Positions 29,684 through 38,817 of a DNA stretch of 64,000 nucleotides are shown in pieces (within the stretch, counting starts at the first letter, position 1; each line of letters starts with the position of its first letter). Below the pieces are notes generated by a model that saw only the letters and a list, made by a program, of their open reading frames with translations, was not told the DNA's origin and did not search any database. Made by a program: the position numbers and the translations under genes. The stretch comes from Gymnodinialimonas phycosphaerae. Lineage in GTDB: Bacteria; Pseudomonadota; Alphaproteobacteria; Rhodobacterales; Rhodobacteraceae. The stretch is taken from contig NZ_JAIMBW010000001.1 in NCBI RefSeq assembly GCF_019195455.1, positions 2,170,001-2,234,000 on the forward strand, in the 5' to 3' direction.

Positions 29684-30465
29684 CTGTCTCTCCAGCCGTC
29701 CGTGAACGGGTCCATGGGGTAGCCGACCCCGGTCATGTAAAGCCCCTCGGGCGGGGCGACGGTGCCACATTCCGCCCGGTCGCAGGCTTCCAGCGCGCGG
29801 CGCATGTCGTCTGGTGCCCATGCGCCCGATCCGACATGTTCCAGTGACCCAACGATGGAGCGCACCTGATTGTGCAGGAACGAACGCGCCTTGAGGTGAA
29901 AGCGAACCTCCTGGCCTGCCGACAAAGGCACGGCCTCGACCCATATCTCGTCCAGCGTTTTCACCGGAGAGTTCGCCTGGCAATGGGTCGCGCGGAAGGT
30001 GGTGAAGTCGTGCTTGCCAAGCAGGTGCCTTGCGCCCTCAGCCATGGCCGCCACGTCAAGGCCGCCGCGCAAGCCCCAAGCAAAACCCCTCTCATGGACC
30101 AACGGCGCGCGGCGGCAGATGATACGGTAGGTATAGCTGCGCCATGTGGCCTCGAACCGGGCGTGAAACGCCTCGGTCACCTGCGCGCAAGCGGTGATGG
30201 CCACCGGCGCGGGTTTGAGGTGGTAATTCAACGCCTCGGCCAGGCGAAACGGCTCCCACTCTCGCCGTAAATCGGCATGAACCACCTGCCCCAAGGCGTG
30301 CACGCCCGTGTCCGTGCGCCCCGCCGCAGCGATGCCGGGGACATCACTCTGCAACTTCGCCAAGGCCGCTTCCACCGTCCCTTGCACAGAGGGCAAGTCG
30401 GTCTGGCGCTGCCAGCCTTTGAACGGGCGGCCATCATATTCGATCTTGAAGGCATAGCGGGGCAT
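29680..30465 (-). CDS. truA: tRNA pseudouridine(38-40) synthase TruA
   Basis: This 261-residue enzyme isomerises uridines 38-40 of the tRNA anticodon stem-loop. The catalytic Asp52 lies in [24 protein letters not shown] at the N-terminus and [13 protein letters not shown] at the C-terminus are family motifs. The stop overlaps the selD start by four bases, which couples two tRNA-modification-related genes. It is the first gene of the truA-selD-coxL-DUF2235 run and is divergent from ycjX across 104 bases. Confidence 0.96.
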   Translation of the reverse strand: MPRYAFKIEYDGRPFKGWQRQTDLPSVQGTVEAALAKLQSDVPGIAAAGRTDTGVHALGQVVHADLRREWEPFRLAEALNYHLKPAPVAITACAQVTEAFHARFEATWRSYTYRIICRRAPLVHERGFAWGLRGGLDVAAMAEGARHLLGKHDFTTFRATHCQANSPVKTLDEIWVEAVPLSAGQEVRFHLKARSFLHNQVRSIVGSLEHVGSGAWAPDDMRRALEACDRAECGTVAPPEGLYMTGVGYPMDPFTDGWRDR

Positions 30466-30569
30466 GTTACGGGGCTAACCCAAGAAACTCTCCCCGTCCA
30501 TTGGCCCTGACCAAGACTCGAAACCTTTGAGCGGAAAGCTTATGTCTGGGCAATCACAAGCGCGAGAGG

Positions 30570-31991
30570 ATGCCCCCCTTGGTGATCGGAGCCATTGCAG
30601 ACACCCTGGGACGGGGGATCGAAAGCGTGTCGGACACGGTGTCGGAGGCATTCTTCGAGCCGGTGATCCGTTTGGGCGTCACCGGGCTGGCGCGGTCCGG
30701 CAAGACGGTTTTCATCACCTCGTTGGTGGCCAACCTGTTGGACCGGGGCCGCATGGCGGGGCTGGAGGCCGCGTCCTCGGGCCGGATCGAGGCGGCATAC
30801 CTGCAGCCGCAACCTGACGACACGGTGCCCCGCTTTGAATTCGAAAGCCATCTGGCCGCCATGACCGGCAAGACCCCGTTCTGGCCCGACAGCACGCGAT
30901 CGGTGTCGGAATTGCGGGTATCCTTGCGGGTGCGGCCCAAGGGGCTGTTGTCGGGCCTGTCGGGCCCGCGCACGGTGCATCTGGATATCGTGGATTACCC
31001 CGGCGAATGGCTGTTGGACCTTGGCCTGCTGGAGCAGAGTTTCGCGCAGTGGTCGGCGGAGGCGCTGGCCAAGGCCCGCGCACGGACCGAAGGCGCAGGG
31101 TTCATCGCGCGGCTCGAAGCGCTGGACCCCTCGGCGAAGCTGGACGAGGCCACCGCCACCGATCTTGCCCGCGACTGGACGCGCTACCTGGTCGCCGCGC
31201 GCGAGGCGGGCTATTCCGACTGCACGCCCGGACGCTTCCTTCTGCCCGGCGATCTGGAAGGCTCGCCCGCTTTGACCTTTGCGCCCCTGCCAGACGGACC
31301 CGCGCCGCGCGGCAGCCTGGCGCGCGAATTCGCGCGGCGCTACGAGGCCTATAAATCCCAGGTCGTCAAACCCTTCTTCCGCGCGCATTTCGCACGGATC
31401 GACCGGCAGGTGGTGTTGGTGGATGCGCTGGGTGCCATCCACAACGGCCCCCCCGCGGTCGAGGACTTGCGGCAGGCCCTGTCGGGCATATTGGCAACCT
31501 TTCGCCCGGGACGGAACACGTTCCTGTCCTCGATTCTCGGCAAGCGGGTCGACAAGATCCTGTTCGCGGCGACGAAGGCGGATCATTTGTACCATGAACA
31601 GCACGGGCGCTTGCAGGCGATCATGGAGGCCCTGGTGGCTGATGCACGGGGCCGCGCGGATTTCTCGGGCGCGGCCACAGGCGCGATGGCAATCGCTGCG
31701 CTGCGCGCCACGGTGGAAGAGACGCGGCGCGTGGACGGCGCCGATTTGGGCGTGGTGCGCGGCGCGCTCCTGGAAGACGGACGCCAAGCGGCGCTGCATC
31801 CGGGCGATTTGCCGCTGGACCCCTCGGTTCTGCTGACGCCCGCCCGTGCCGGCGCCGAGGCTTGGTTGGACGGAGATTTCGGTGTCATGCGCTTTGCCCC
31901 TGCACCGCTGTCTTTGCGCGCTGGCGATGGGCCGCCGCACATCCGGCTGGACCGGGCGGCGGAATTCCTGATCGGGGATAAATTGCGATGA
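30570..31991 (+). CDS. ycjX: YcjX family P-loop protein (DUF463)
   Basis: This 473-residue GTPase-like protein has Walker A GLARSGKT (39-46), preceded by the family start FFEPVIRLGVTGLARSGKT. LDIVDYPGEWLLDL forms the Walker B/switch II region, and FAATKADHL gives a possible base-specificity site. In proteobacteria ycjX is paired with ycjF, and both are linked to envelope stress (Psp or RpoH regulons); here too ycjF follows 12 bases later. The exact start is unclear: the ATG at 30570 has GAGAGG immediately before it. Confidence 0.9.
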   Translation: MPPLVIGAIADTLGRGIESVSDTVSEAFFEPVIRLGVTGLARSGKTVFITSLVANLLDRGRMAGLEAASSGRIEAAYLQPQPDDTVPRFEFESHLAAMTGKTPFWPDSTRSVSELRVSLRVRPKGLLSGLSGPRTVHLDIVDYPGEWLLDLGLLEQSFAQWSAEALAKARARTEGAGFIARLEALDPSAKLDEATATDLARDWTRYLVAAREAGYSDCTPGRFLLPGDLEGSPALTFAPLPDGPAPRGSLAREFARRYEAYKSQVVKPFFRAHFARIDRQVVLVDALGAIHNGPPAVEDLRQALSGILATFRPGRNTFLSSILGKRVDKILFAATKADHLYHEQHGRLQAIMEALVADARGRADFSGAATGAMAIAALRATVEETRRVDGADLGVVRGALLEDGRQAALHPGDLPLDPSVLLTPARAGAEAWLDGDFGVMRFAPAPLSLRAGDGPPHIRLDRAAEFLIGDKLR

Positions 31992-32003
31992 AAGGCAATG
32001 CCC

Positions 32004-33008
32004 ATGACTGAGCGCAAAGGCCCCGTGCTGATCGAGTTGGATGAGGCCCCCGAGGCGGGGCCAGAGGCCGCGGCACCGGTACCGGATGCGGGCCTTGTCG
32101 CCCCCGATGGCCGCGCGATGCAGGTGGTCGCCACGTTGGGGGCCAAGCGCCCATCGCGGTTGGCGCGCTTCTTTTGGTCCGCGGTGCTTGGCCTGATCGG
32201 CTTCGCGGCCTCTTTGGCGGCATGGAATTTCGTAACAGGCCTATTGGCGGCGAACCCCATCCTGGGCTGGATCGCCTTCGGGCTGATCGCTGCCGTGCTG
32301 TTGGCGCTGGTGCTGATCGCACTGCGTGAATTGGCCGCGTTCTCCCGGCTTGGGCGGCTGGACCGGGTCCACCGCGCGGCGGAGGCGGCGCTGGCGGAGG
32401 GGGATCTGAAAGGCGCGCGGGCGGTCGTGGGGCAGCTTTCGGCGCTCTATGCCGGGCGGGCCGAACTACGTTTGGGGCGCGACACCCTGGACCGCCAGCG
32501 CGAAGACCTGTTTGACGCAGCCTCGCTTTTCGCGCTTGCCGAGGCTGAGGTCATGGCGTCGCTCGACCAGGCGGCCGCAGCTGAGATCGAGGCCGCCGCG
32601 CGGCAGGTCGCCACCGTGACAGCGTTGGTTCCCTTGGCGCTGGCCGACGTTGCCGTCGCGCTGACGGCCAACCTGCGCATGATCCGCCGCATCGCAGAGG
32701 TCTACGGCGGGCGCGCGGGCACCTTGGGAAGTTGGCGCCTGACACGGGCGGTGATGACGCACCTGGTGGCCACGGGGGCAGTGGCGATCGGTGACGATCT
32801 GTTGGGCTCGGCCCTGGGCGGCTCGGTCCTGTCCAAGCTGTCGCGCCGGTTCGGCGAGGGCGTGGTGAACGGTGCCCTGACCGCGCGCGTGGGCCTCGCC
32901 GCGATGGAGGTTTGCCGCCCACTGCCCTTTGGCAAGGGCCGACGTCCCAGCGTCACTGGCCTGATCCGCCGCGCCCTGACGGGGATCATCAGCAAGACAG
33001 AGGGCTGA
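32004..33008 (+). CDS. ycjF: YcjF family membrane protein (DUF697, TIGR01620)
   Basis: This protein of about 334 residues has two adjacent membrane helices (about 55-75 and 85-105) and a C-terminal DUF697 region (TRAVMTHLVATGAVAIGDDLL and GEGVVNGALTARVGLAAMEVCRPLPF). It is the usual partner of YcjX in the inner membrane. I chose the ATG at 32004 because AAAGG lies 8 bases upstream; another ATG at 31998 is too close to that site. Confidence 0.88.
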   Translation: MTERKGPVLIELDEAPEAGPEAAAPVPDAGLVAPDGRAMQVVATLGAKRPSRLARFFWSAVLGLIGFAASLAAWNFVTGLLAANPILGWIAFGLIAAVLLALVLIALRELAAFSRLGRLDRVHRAAEAALAEGDLKGARAVVGQLSALYAGRAELRLGRDTLDRQREDLFDAASLFALAEAEVMASLDQAAAAEIEAAARQVATVTALVPLALADVAVALTANLRMIRRIAEVYGGRAGTLGSWRLTRAVMTHLVATGAVAIGDDLLGSALGGSVLSKLSRRFGEGVVNGALTARVGLAAMEVCRPLPFGKGRRPSVTGLIRRALTGIISKTEG

Positions 33009-33038
33009 CAGCGCCCCGCGTCCGTGCCATGCAACCCC

Positions 33039-34007
33039 ATGGGCACCCTGACACAGACACCTGATCGGCCGCTCCTTGGCATCTTGTTGATGGTCGGGTT
33101 CTGCGTCGTGATCCCCTTCTCGGACGCGCTGGCAAAGGTGTTGGGCGCGGACTTCCCTCTTTTGCAACTGGTGGTGGTCCGCTTCGCGACCCAGGCCATC
33201 CTGTTCGTACCTCTGGCCGTCTTGGCGGGCATCAACCTGTTCCCGTCGCGCCGCGTCTTGGGGCTGACGCTTCTGCGCGCCTGCCTGCAAATCGCGGGGC
33301 TCTTGCTGATGTTCTCGGCGCTGCGGGTGTTGCCGCTGGCCGACGCCGTGGCCATTGCCTTCGTCATGCCCTTCCTGATGCTGCTTCTGGGGCGGTTCTT
33401 CCTGGATGAAGAGGTCGGTCCCCGCCGCCTGATCGCTTGTGCGGTGGGCTTCATCGGCACGTTGATGGTCGTCCAACCCAGCTTTGCCGCGGTGGGGTGG
33501 GCCGCGCTGCTGCCCATCGGCGTGGCCTTTGCCTTCGCCTTCTTCATGCTGGTGACCCGCGCCATGTCGCGCGAGATCGACCCATTGGCCTTGCAGGGCG
33601 CGTCGGGCCTTGTCGCCCTGCCCCTGGTCGTGCCGTTCCTGTTTTTCCCGGTCGCCGATGTCGCCCCCCTGGCGGGCTGGGTCACGCCGCAGGGCGCGCA
33701 GGTCTGGCTGTTGGTGGCCCTTGGGATCTTCGGGTCCATCGGCCATTTGCTGATGACGTGGTCCCTGCGCTATGCCCCCTCGGCCACGCTCGCGCCGATG
33801 CAATACCTGGAGATCCCGGTCGCGACCCTGGTGGGCTTTGCGATGTTCAGTGATCTGCCCAATGGCTTGGCGGCGATGGGGATTGCGGTAACCATCGCCT
33901 CGGGCCTTTATATCGTGTTCCGTGAACGCGCGCTTAGCCGCGCTCTTGCGGCTGAAGCGGCGGCTCCCGCCGTGGACGCGGCGTCAAAGCAGGCATCGTC
34001 GGGATGA
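33039..34007 (+). CDS. DMT-superfamily (EamA) transporter
   Basis: This protein of about 322 residues has roughly ten hydrophobic segments and two EamA repeats. The first ends in RFFLDEEVGPRRLIACAVGFIGTLMVVQP, the second in PVATLVGFAMFSDLPNGLAAMGIAVTIASGLYIV. Such proteins are usually exporters of amino acids or metabolites; the substrate is unknown. The start is uncertain between a GTG at 33024 and the ATG at 33039, neither with a good ribosome-binding site. Its 3' end overlaps the end of the convergent broken monooxygenase by about 74 bases. Confidence 0.87.
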   Translation: MGTLTQTPDRPLLGILLMVGFCVVIPFSDALAKVLGADFPLLQLVVVRFATQAILFVPLAVLAGINLFPSRRVLGLTLLRACLQIAGLLLMFSALRVLPLADAVAIAFVMPFLMLLLGRFFLDEEVGPRRLIACAVGFIGTLMVVQPSFAAVGWAALLPIGVAFAFAFFMLVTRAMSREIDPLALQGASGLVALPLVVPFLFFPVADVAPLAGWVTPQGAQVWLLVALGIFGSIGHLLMTWSLRYAPSATLAPMQYLEIPVATLVGFAMFSDLPNGLAAMGIAVTIASGLYIVFRERALSRALAAEAAAPAVDAASKQASSG

Positions 34008-35155
34008 TGTCGCCACACACGAGGCGGGTGAGAACGCGCGGCACCGGCCATGTCCGGCTGAGCGGCGCGAGGACATGGTCCCGGAGCATCGGCAAAACAG
34101 CGCTATCGGATTGATATTGCCGCGTAAACGCGGCGGAAAAGGCTTGGTAGAGCGCGACGTGATACCTACGGGCCTGGGCGTAGCGCCGCAGCCCCTCCTC
34201 GCCCCTTTTCGGGGCTCCTCGCAGCGCAAGTTGCAGCGCGCGGGCGTCCAGAAGCGCCATGTTGGCGCCTTGTCCAAGCTGGGGAGAGGCGCGGTGGGCG
34301 GCGTCTCCGATATGGACGAGGCCGTCGTCATAGGGCCTGCGCAACGCGCCGTGGGTATAGCGGGCGGCGGTGAAATCCTTGTGGGACAAGGTGTCGGGAA
34401 GGTACGCCGTGAAATCTGGCCAAAGCTGCGCGGCCTCGGCCCGCCAGTCGGCAAACGGGCGCGTGAAGTGGGCGTCTATGCCATCCACGGGCAGCGAATA
34501 GAAGATCGCGGCAAGGCGCTGCGCCGGCGCGTCAGCCATGGTGCCGACCGGCAGGATGCCGAGCATCCGGTTGGCTTTGCGATAGCGTTGGGTCAGGCGA
34601 TCCTGCGCAAACGGCGCGTCCCTCGGCCAAGGGACGGTGGCCCAAACCGCCCCGTAGGACAGTGCGCGCGCACGCAGGGGGGGACAGGGCCGAGTTCGCA
34701 CCAAGGGCATCCACGATCAAATCAAACGGGCCCTCGCGTTTGCCATTCACAACAAGGTATTGCCCGTCTCGGCCCGTGACCGGGCTGGAGGCCACAATCC
34801 GCGCCCCCGCCCCTTTGGCCGCCTGAAAAAGCGCGTTGAACAATGCGGCACGGTGAATGCCAAGACCCTGCCGGTCCGGCGTTTTGCCGTAGGCCACGGA
34901 GAGGACCGTTTTGCCGCTGTCGGCCTCATCCCCGAACATGTGCTGGATCGGCGCGCCGCGTGCCGCGACTTCCGCAGCGGCACCGCATGCGTCCAGCACG
35001 TCCATTCCGACGGGCTGGATCACAAGGCCAGACCCCACCGGACGGGGTGCCGCGAACCGATCGAACACCACGACCTCGTGGCCGTCCCTCGCCAAAAGTG
35101 CCGCCGCCGCGAGGCCGCCGATCCCGGCGCCTGCAATGCCAAGTGTCATCTTCAT
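33934..35155 (-). pseudogene. FAD-dependent monooxygenase, frameshifted at a 7-G tract
   Basis: Two open frames on the minus strand make one UbiH/salicylate-hydroxylase-like protein of about 406 residues. The N-terminal part (from the ATG at 35155) has LGIAGAGIGGLAAAALLARDG, the GxGxxG FAD site, and runs to FDLIVDALGANSAL. The C-terminal part continues LRARALSYGAVWATVPWPRD with HIGDAAHRASPQLGQGANMA, the second FAD site. The frame changes at seven Gs (34677-34683, Cs on the coding strand): removing one base restores the join S-P-L-R. This may be a true frameshift, slippage at the homopolymer, or a sequencing error. Nothing else is missing. Confidence 0.82.
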
Positions 35156-35284
35156 GAACTGCACCTTAGGGCGCGCTCCGCCTGCGCCCATGCGACCCGG
35201 CGTCCGGACGGCGGGAAACCCGCCTTGCGAAGGGAGCTGGGCATGTGTTGTCTTGGCACACCCCTTACTCTTTGGACCCTGACC

Positions 35285-35587
35285 ATGAAATTTTCGGACC
35301 TCACCACACTTTCCAAACTTGCCATCGGGCTCGTGATTGCGGGCGCGATCGTCAGCTTCGAGATAACCAACACCAGCACGTCGGACGGTGTCTATACGTG
35401 CAGCTACATCGACTACGGCAAGGTCATCTTCGGCGGACTCGCGATCATGATCGGCGGTTTGGGAGAGGTCGCAGCCCTGCGACTGGGCGACACGCGCATT
35501 GCCAACCTGATCGCCTCGGGCGGGGCCTCGATGGCCGGTATCTTCCTTGTCCTGTTGGGCCTTGGTATTGTAGGCGGCTCCTGCTGA
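35285..35587 (+). CDS. Small membrane protein, hypothetical
   Basis: This 100-residue protein (MKFSDLTTLSKLAIGLVIAG) has three hydrophobic segments, at about 10-25, 47-62 and 76-97, and two cysteines, one being the C-terminal residue. No family is recognised. It starts 130 bases from the divergent broken monooxygenase. It is followed by the repeated hairpin at 35601-35668. Confidence 0.55.
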   Translation: MKFSDLTTLSKLAIGLVIAGAIVSFEITNTSTSDGVYTCSYIDYGKVIFGGLAIMIGGLGEVAALRLGDTRIANLIASGGASMAGIFLVLLGLGIVGGSC

Positions 35588-35600
35588 GGATCAGCTTTAA

Positions 35601-35668
35601 TGGCCTACCGCGCTTGGCGCTACTTGAGGCAGGTTCCTTGGCCTACCACGCTTCGCGTTACTTGAGGC
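35601..35668. repeat. Two copies of a 30-bp hairpin repeat
   Basis: Copies at 35601-35630 and 35639-35668 match at 27 of 30 bases with an 8-base spacer. Each can fold with an outer GCCT/AGGC stem. The inner stem is GCGC/GCGC around TTG in copy 1 and ACGC/GCGT around TTC in copy 2. Two of the three differences are thus compensatory and keep the pairing, which argues that the hairpin is functional. It lies after the small membrane gene and just before the ileS promoter. Confidence 0.6.
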
Positions 35669-35672
35669 CCCT

Positions 35673-35701
35673 TTGACCTCTGCTGCGCGGGGCGCTATAG
35701 G
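35673..35701 (+). promoter_or_regulatory. Sigma-70-type promoter of the ileS leader
   Basis: TTGACC (35673-35678), a 17-base spacer, then TATAGG (35696-35701). The predicted transcription start, 6-7 bases past the -10 element, falls on or next to the A of the leader ATG at 35708. The transcript would therefore be leaderless, as known for the trpL attenuator of Sinorhizobium. Confidence 0.68.
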
Positions 35702-35707
35702 GTTCCC

Positions 35708-35758
35708 ATGACACGGCAATTCGGCATCATCATTCGAATTAGCACCCCGGCGCTCTGA
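35708..35758 (+). CDS. Ile-rich leader peptide of the ileS attenuator
   Basis: A 16-codon reading frame encodes MTRQFGIIIRISTPAL, with four isoleucine codons among five (Ile-Ile-Ile-Arg-Ile, 35726-35740), directly upstream of isoleucyl-tRNA synthetase. A ribosome stalled on these codons for lack of charged tRNA-Ile would cover the 5' arm of the terminator at 35746. The ATG either begins the RNA or uses AGGG six bases upstream. AATTCG (35718-35723) and CGAATT (35735-35740) could form an early hairpin around the Ile codons. I did not find a strong antiterminator, so direct masking by the ribosome is the simplest model. Confidence 0.72.
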   Translation: MTRQFGIIIRISTPAL

Positions 35759-35777
35759 GCAGAGACGCCGGGATTTT
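35746..35777 (+). terminator. Intrinsic terminator (attenuator) before ileS
   Basis: CCCGGCG (35746-35752) plus CTCT (35753-35756) pair with AGAG (35761-35764) and CGCCGGG (35766-35772) around a GAGC loop, with one bulged A, followed by ATTTT. The stem overlaps the last codons and stop of the Ile-rich peptide and ends 78 bases before ileS. Premature termination here would release an RNA of about 70 bases. Confidence 0.78.
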
Positions 35778-35854
35778 CGCGTCGTGTTGGGGCTTGAGCC
35801 TCCGCGTCGCCCTGCTACACCCCCTATGACATTCGAAAATGAGGAGCGCCCGAC

Positions 35855-38773
35855 ATGTGCGCCGACCAACCTACGCCCGTGGACTACAAGTCCACCTTGA
35901 ACCTGCCCAAGACCGATTTCCCGATGCGCGCGGGCCTGCCCAAGCGCGAGCCCGAGTGGCTGGCCCGGTGGGAGAAGATGGGGATCTATGACCGTCTGCG
36001 CGCCAAGGAAGGCCGTCCCCCCTTCACGCTGCACGACGGCCCGCCCTATGCCAACGGCCACCTGCATATCGGCCACGCGCTCAACAAGATCCTCAAGGAT
36101 ATGGTCGTGCGCAGCCAGCAGATGCTGGGGCATGATGCGCGGTATATCCCCGGTTGGGACTGCCACGGCCTTCCGATCGAGTGGAAGATCGAAGAGCAAT
36201 ACCGCAAGAAGGGTCGCAACAAGGACGACGTCGATGTCGTCGACTTCCGCCAGGAATGCCGCAAGTTCGCCGAGGGCTGGGTCGATATCCAGCGCGAGGA
36301 GTTCAAGCGCCTTGGTGTGACCGGGAATTGGGAAAAGCCCTACCTGACGATGGATTTCCGCGCCGAGCGGATCATCGCGGAGGAATTCCAGAAGTTCCTG
36401 ATGAACGGGACGCTCTATCAGGGCTCCAAGCCCGTGATGTGGTCGCCAGTGGAGCAGACGGCGCTGGCCGAGGCCGAAGTGGAATACCACGATAAAGACA
36501 GCTTCACGATCTGGGTGAAGTTCAAGGTTGCGGCAGCGAACGGCGACACGGGACTGGACGGCGCATATGTCGTCATCTGGACCACAACGCCTTGGACGAT
36601 CCCCTCCAACAAGGCCGTCACCTTCGGGCGGGACACCGCCTACGGGCTATATGAAGTCACCGGCACGCCGGACGAATCCTGGGCATCGGTCGGTGATAGA
36701 TACATCCTCGCCGACACCCGCGCGGGCGACGTCATGGCGCGTGCCCGGCTGGACGACGGCATGTGGACCCGCCTGCGCGACGTCACGACGGCCGAACTGG
36801 AAAGCATCACCCTCTCCCACCCCCTCGCCGGCGCTGAAAACGCGGGCGGCGAATGGGACGAGCCGCGCGATTTCCGCCATGGTGACTTCGTGTCTGACGA
36901 AGAAGGCACGGGCTTCGTCCACTGCGCGCCGTCCCACGGGATGGAGGAGTACGAGCTTTACCGTGACCTCGGCATGTTGGAGCAGGTGATCACCTACAAC
37001 GTGATGGACGACGGCAGCTTCCGCAAAGATCTGCCGTTTTTCGGCGGCAAGTACATCCTTAACCGCAAGGGCGGCGAGGGCGACGCGAACAAGGCCGTGA
37101 TTGACAAACTGGTAGAGGTCGGCGGGCTTCTGGCGCGCGGCAAGGTTCACCACAGCTACCCGCATTCGTGGCGCTCCAAGGCGCCGATCATCTACCGCAA
37201 CACCCCACAGTGGTTCGCAGCAGTGGACAAACCGGTAGGCGATGGCCAGGACCAGTTCGGCAAGACCATCCGCGAGCGCGCACTTACCGAGATCGACAAC
37301 GTCACTTGGACGCCGCCCTCGGGGCGCAACCGCCTCTATTCGATGATGGAAGCAAGGCCCGATTGGGTCCTGTCGCGCCAGCGCGCGTGGGGCGTGCCAC
37401 TGACGTGTTTCACCAAGAAGGGCGCACTGCCCACGGACCCGGATTACCTGCTGCGCAATGAGGCCGTGAACGCTCGCGTACTGGAGGCGTTCGAGGCCGA
37501 GGGCGCGGACGCGTGGTACAAACCCGGCGCGAAAGAGCGGTTCCTGGGCAATGACGTGGACCCGGACGCCTATACACAGGTCTTTGATATCCTTGACGTT
37601 TGGTTTGACTCAGGCTCCACCCATGCCTTCGTTCTGCGCGACCGTGAGGACGGGTCCGAGGATGGCATCGCAGATCTGTACCTGGAAGGCACGGACCAGC
37701 ATCGCGGCTGGTTCCACTCTTCCTTGTTGCAATCGGTGGGCACCCAAGGCCGCGCGCCGTACCGGGGCGTACTGACCCACGGCTTCACGCTGGATGAGAA
37801 GGGCATGAAGATGTCCAAGTCCATCGGCAACACCATCGAACCCGACAAGATCGTCAAGCAATACGGTGCCGATATCCTGCGCCTGTGGGTGGCACAGACC
37901 GACTACACCAACGACCAACGCATCGGCGATGAGATCTTGAAAGGCACCGCCGACAGCTATCGACGACTGCGCAACACGATGCGGTTCATGCTTGGCTCGC
38001 TTGCTGATTTCAGCGAAGCGGACCGCGTGGAACCAACGGAAATGCCCGAGTTGGAGCGTTGGATTTTGCACCGCCTGACCGAGTTGGACGCCGTCGTGCG
38101 CGACGGCTACGCGAAGTATGACTTCCAGGGCGTGTTTCAGGCGGTCTTCACCTTCGCCACCACGGACCTGTCGGCCTTCTACTTCGATATCCGCAAGGAT
38201 GCCTTGTATTGCGATGGCGATACAGACCGCCGCCGCGCCGCGCGGACGGTGTTGGACATCCTGTTCCATCGCCTGACGACATGGCTCGCGCCGGTACTGG
38301 TGTTCACGATGGAAGAGGTCTGGCTGGAACGGTTCCCGGGCGACGCCTCCTCGATCCACCTGGAAGACATCCCCGAGACGCCCAACGCGTGGCGAGACGC
38401 GGATTTAGCCGCGAAGTGGGCCAAGGTTCGCGCCGCGCGGCGGGTGGTTACCTCGGCCCTGGAAATCCAGCGCCGGGACAAGGTCATCGGCGCGTCGCTG
38501 GAGGCCGCGCCCGTGGTTCACGCCCGCGACGCAGAGGTGCTTGCAGCGTTGAAGACGGTGCCATTTGACGACATCACGATCACGTCGGACATCGCGCTGA
38601 CGGGCGATCCTATCCCGGCCGAGGCCTTCCGCATGCCAGAAGTCGAAGGCATCGGGGTCGTGTTCGAAAAAGCCAACGGCGCGAAATGCCAGCGCTGCTG
38701 GAAGATCCTGCCGGACGTGGGCCACCACGCCCACGCGGGGGTTTGCGGGCGCTGCAACGACGCGCTTGGGTAG
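35855..38773 (+). CDS. ileS: Isoleucine-tRNA ligase
   Basis: This 972-residue class I synthetase charges tRNA-Ile. HIGH is at 71-74 ([10 protein letters not shown]), KMSKS at 652-656 ([13 protein letters not shown]), and the editing domain lies between, including [17 protein letters not shown]. The C-terminal zinc motif is [15 protein letters not shown] then CGRCND, typical of bacterial IleRS type 1. The start is the ATG at 35855 behind GAGGAG. Expression is likely controlled by the upstream leader peptide and terminator. A strong terminator follows at 38782. Confidence 0.97.
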   Translation: MCADQPTPVDYKSTLNLPKTDFPMRAGLPKREPEWLARWEKMGIYDRLRAKEGRPPFTLHDGPPYANGHLHIGHALNKILKDMVVRSQQMLGHDARYIPGWDCHGLPIEWKIEEQYRKKGRNKDDVDVVDFRQECRKFAEGWVDIQREEFKRLGVTGNWEKPYLTMDFRAERIIAEEFQKFLMNGTLYQGSKPVMWSPVEQTALAEAEVEYHDKDSFTIWVKFKVAAANGDTGLDGAYVVIWTTTPWTIPSNKAVTFGRDTAYGLYEVTGTPDESWASVGDRYILADTRAGDVMARARLDDGMWTRLRDVTTAELESITLSHPLAGAENAGGEWDEPRDFRHGDFVSDEEGTGFVHCAPSHGMEEYELYRDLGMLEQVITYNVMDDGSFRKDLPFFGGKYILNRKGGEGDANKAVIDKLVEVGGLLARGKVHHSYPHSWRSKAPIIYRNTPQWFAAVDKPVGDGQDQFGKTIRERALTEIDNVTWTPPSGRNRLYSMMEARPDWVLSRQRAWGVPLTCFTKKGALPTDPDYLLRNEAVNARVLEAFEAEGADAWYKPGAKERFLGNDVDPDAYTQVFDILDVWFDSGSTHAFVLRDREDGSEDGIADLYLEGTDQHRGWFHSSLLQSVGTQGRAPYRGVLTHGFTLDEKGMKMSKSIGNTIEPDKIVKQYGADILRLWVAQTDYTNDQRIGDEILKGTADSYRRLRNTMRFMLGSLADFSEADRVEPTEMPELERWILHRLTELDAVVRDGYAKYDFQGVFQAVFTFATTDLSAFYFDIRKDALYCDGDTDRRRAARTVLDILFHRLTTWLAPVLVFTMEEVWLERFPGDASSIHLEDIPETPNAWRDADLAAKWAKVRAARRVVTSALEIQRRDKVIGASLEAAPVVHARDAEVLAALKTVPFDDITITSDIALTGDPIPAEAFRMPEVEGIGVVFEKANGAKCQRCWKILPDVGHHAHAGVCGRCNDALG

Positions 38774-38781
38774 ATGCGAAA

Positions 38782-38807
38782 TGCGGCGGGGGATGTTCCC
38801 CGCCGCA
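38782..38807. terminator. Bidirectional terminator between ileS and phosphoesterase
   Basis: A perfect 10-bp stem TGCGGCGGGG / CCCCGCCGCA around a six-base loop, followed by GCCTTTG. It is placed between two convergent gene ends. Confidence 0.75.
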
Positions 38808-38817
38808 GCCTTTGCGC

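Noticed and set aside
35600..35665. A 21-residue reading frame through the duplicated hairpin
   Set aside because: It contains no isoleucine codons and no ribosome-binding site; hairpin conservation explains the sequence better.
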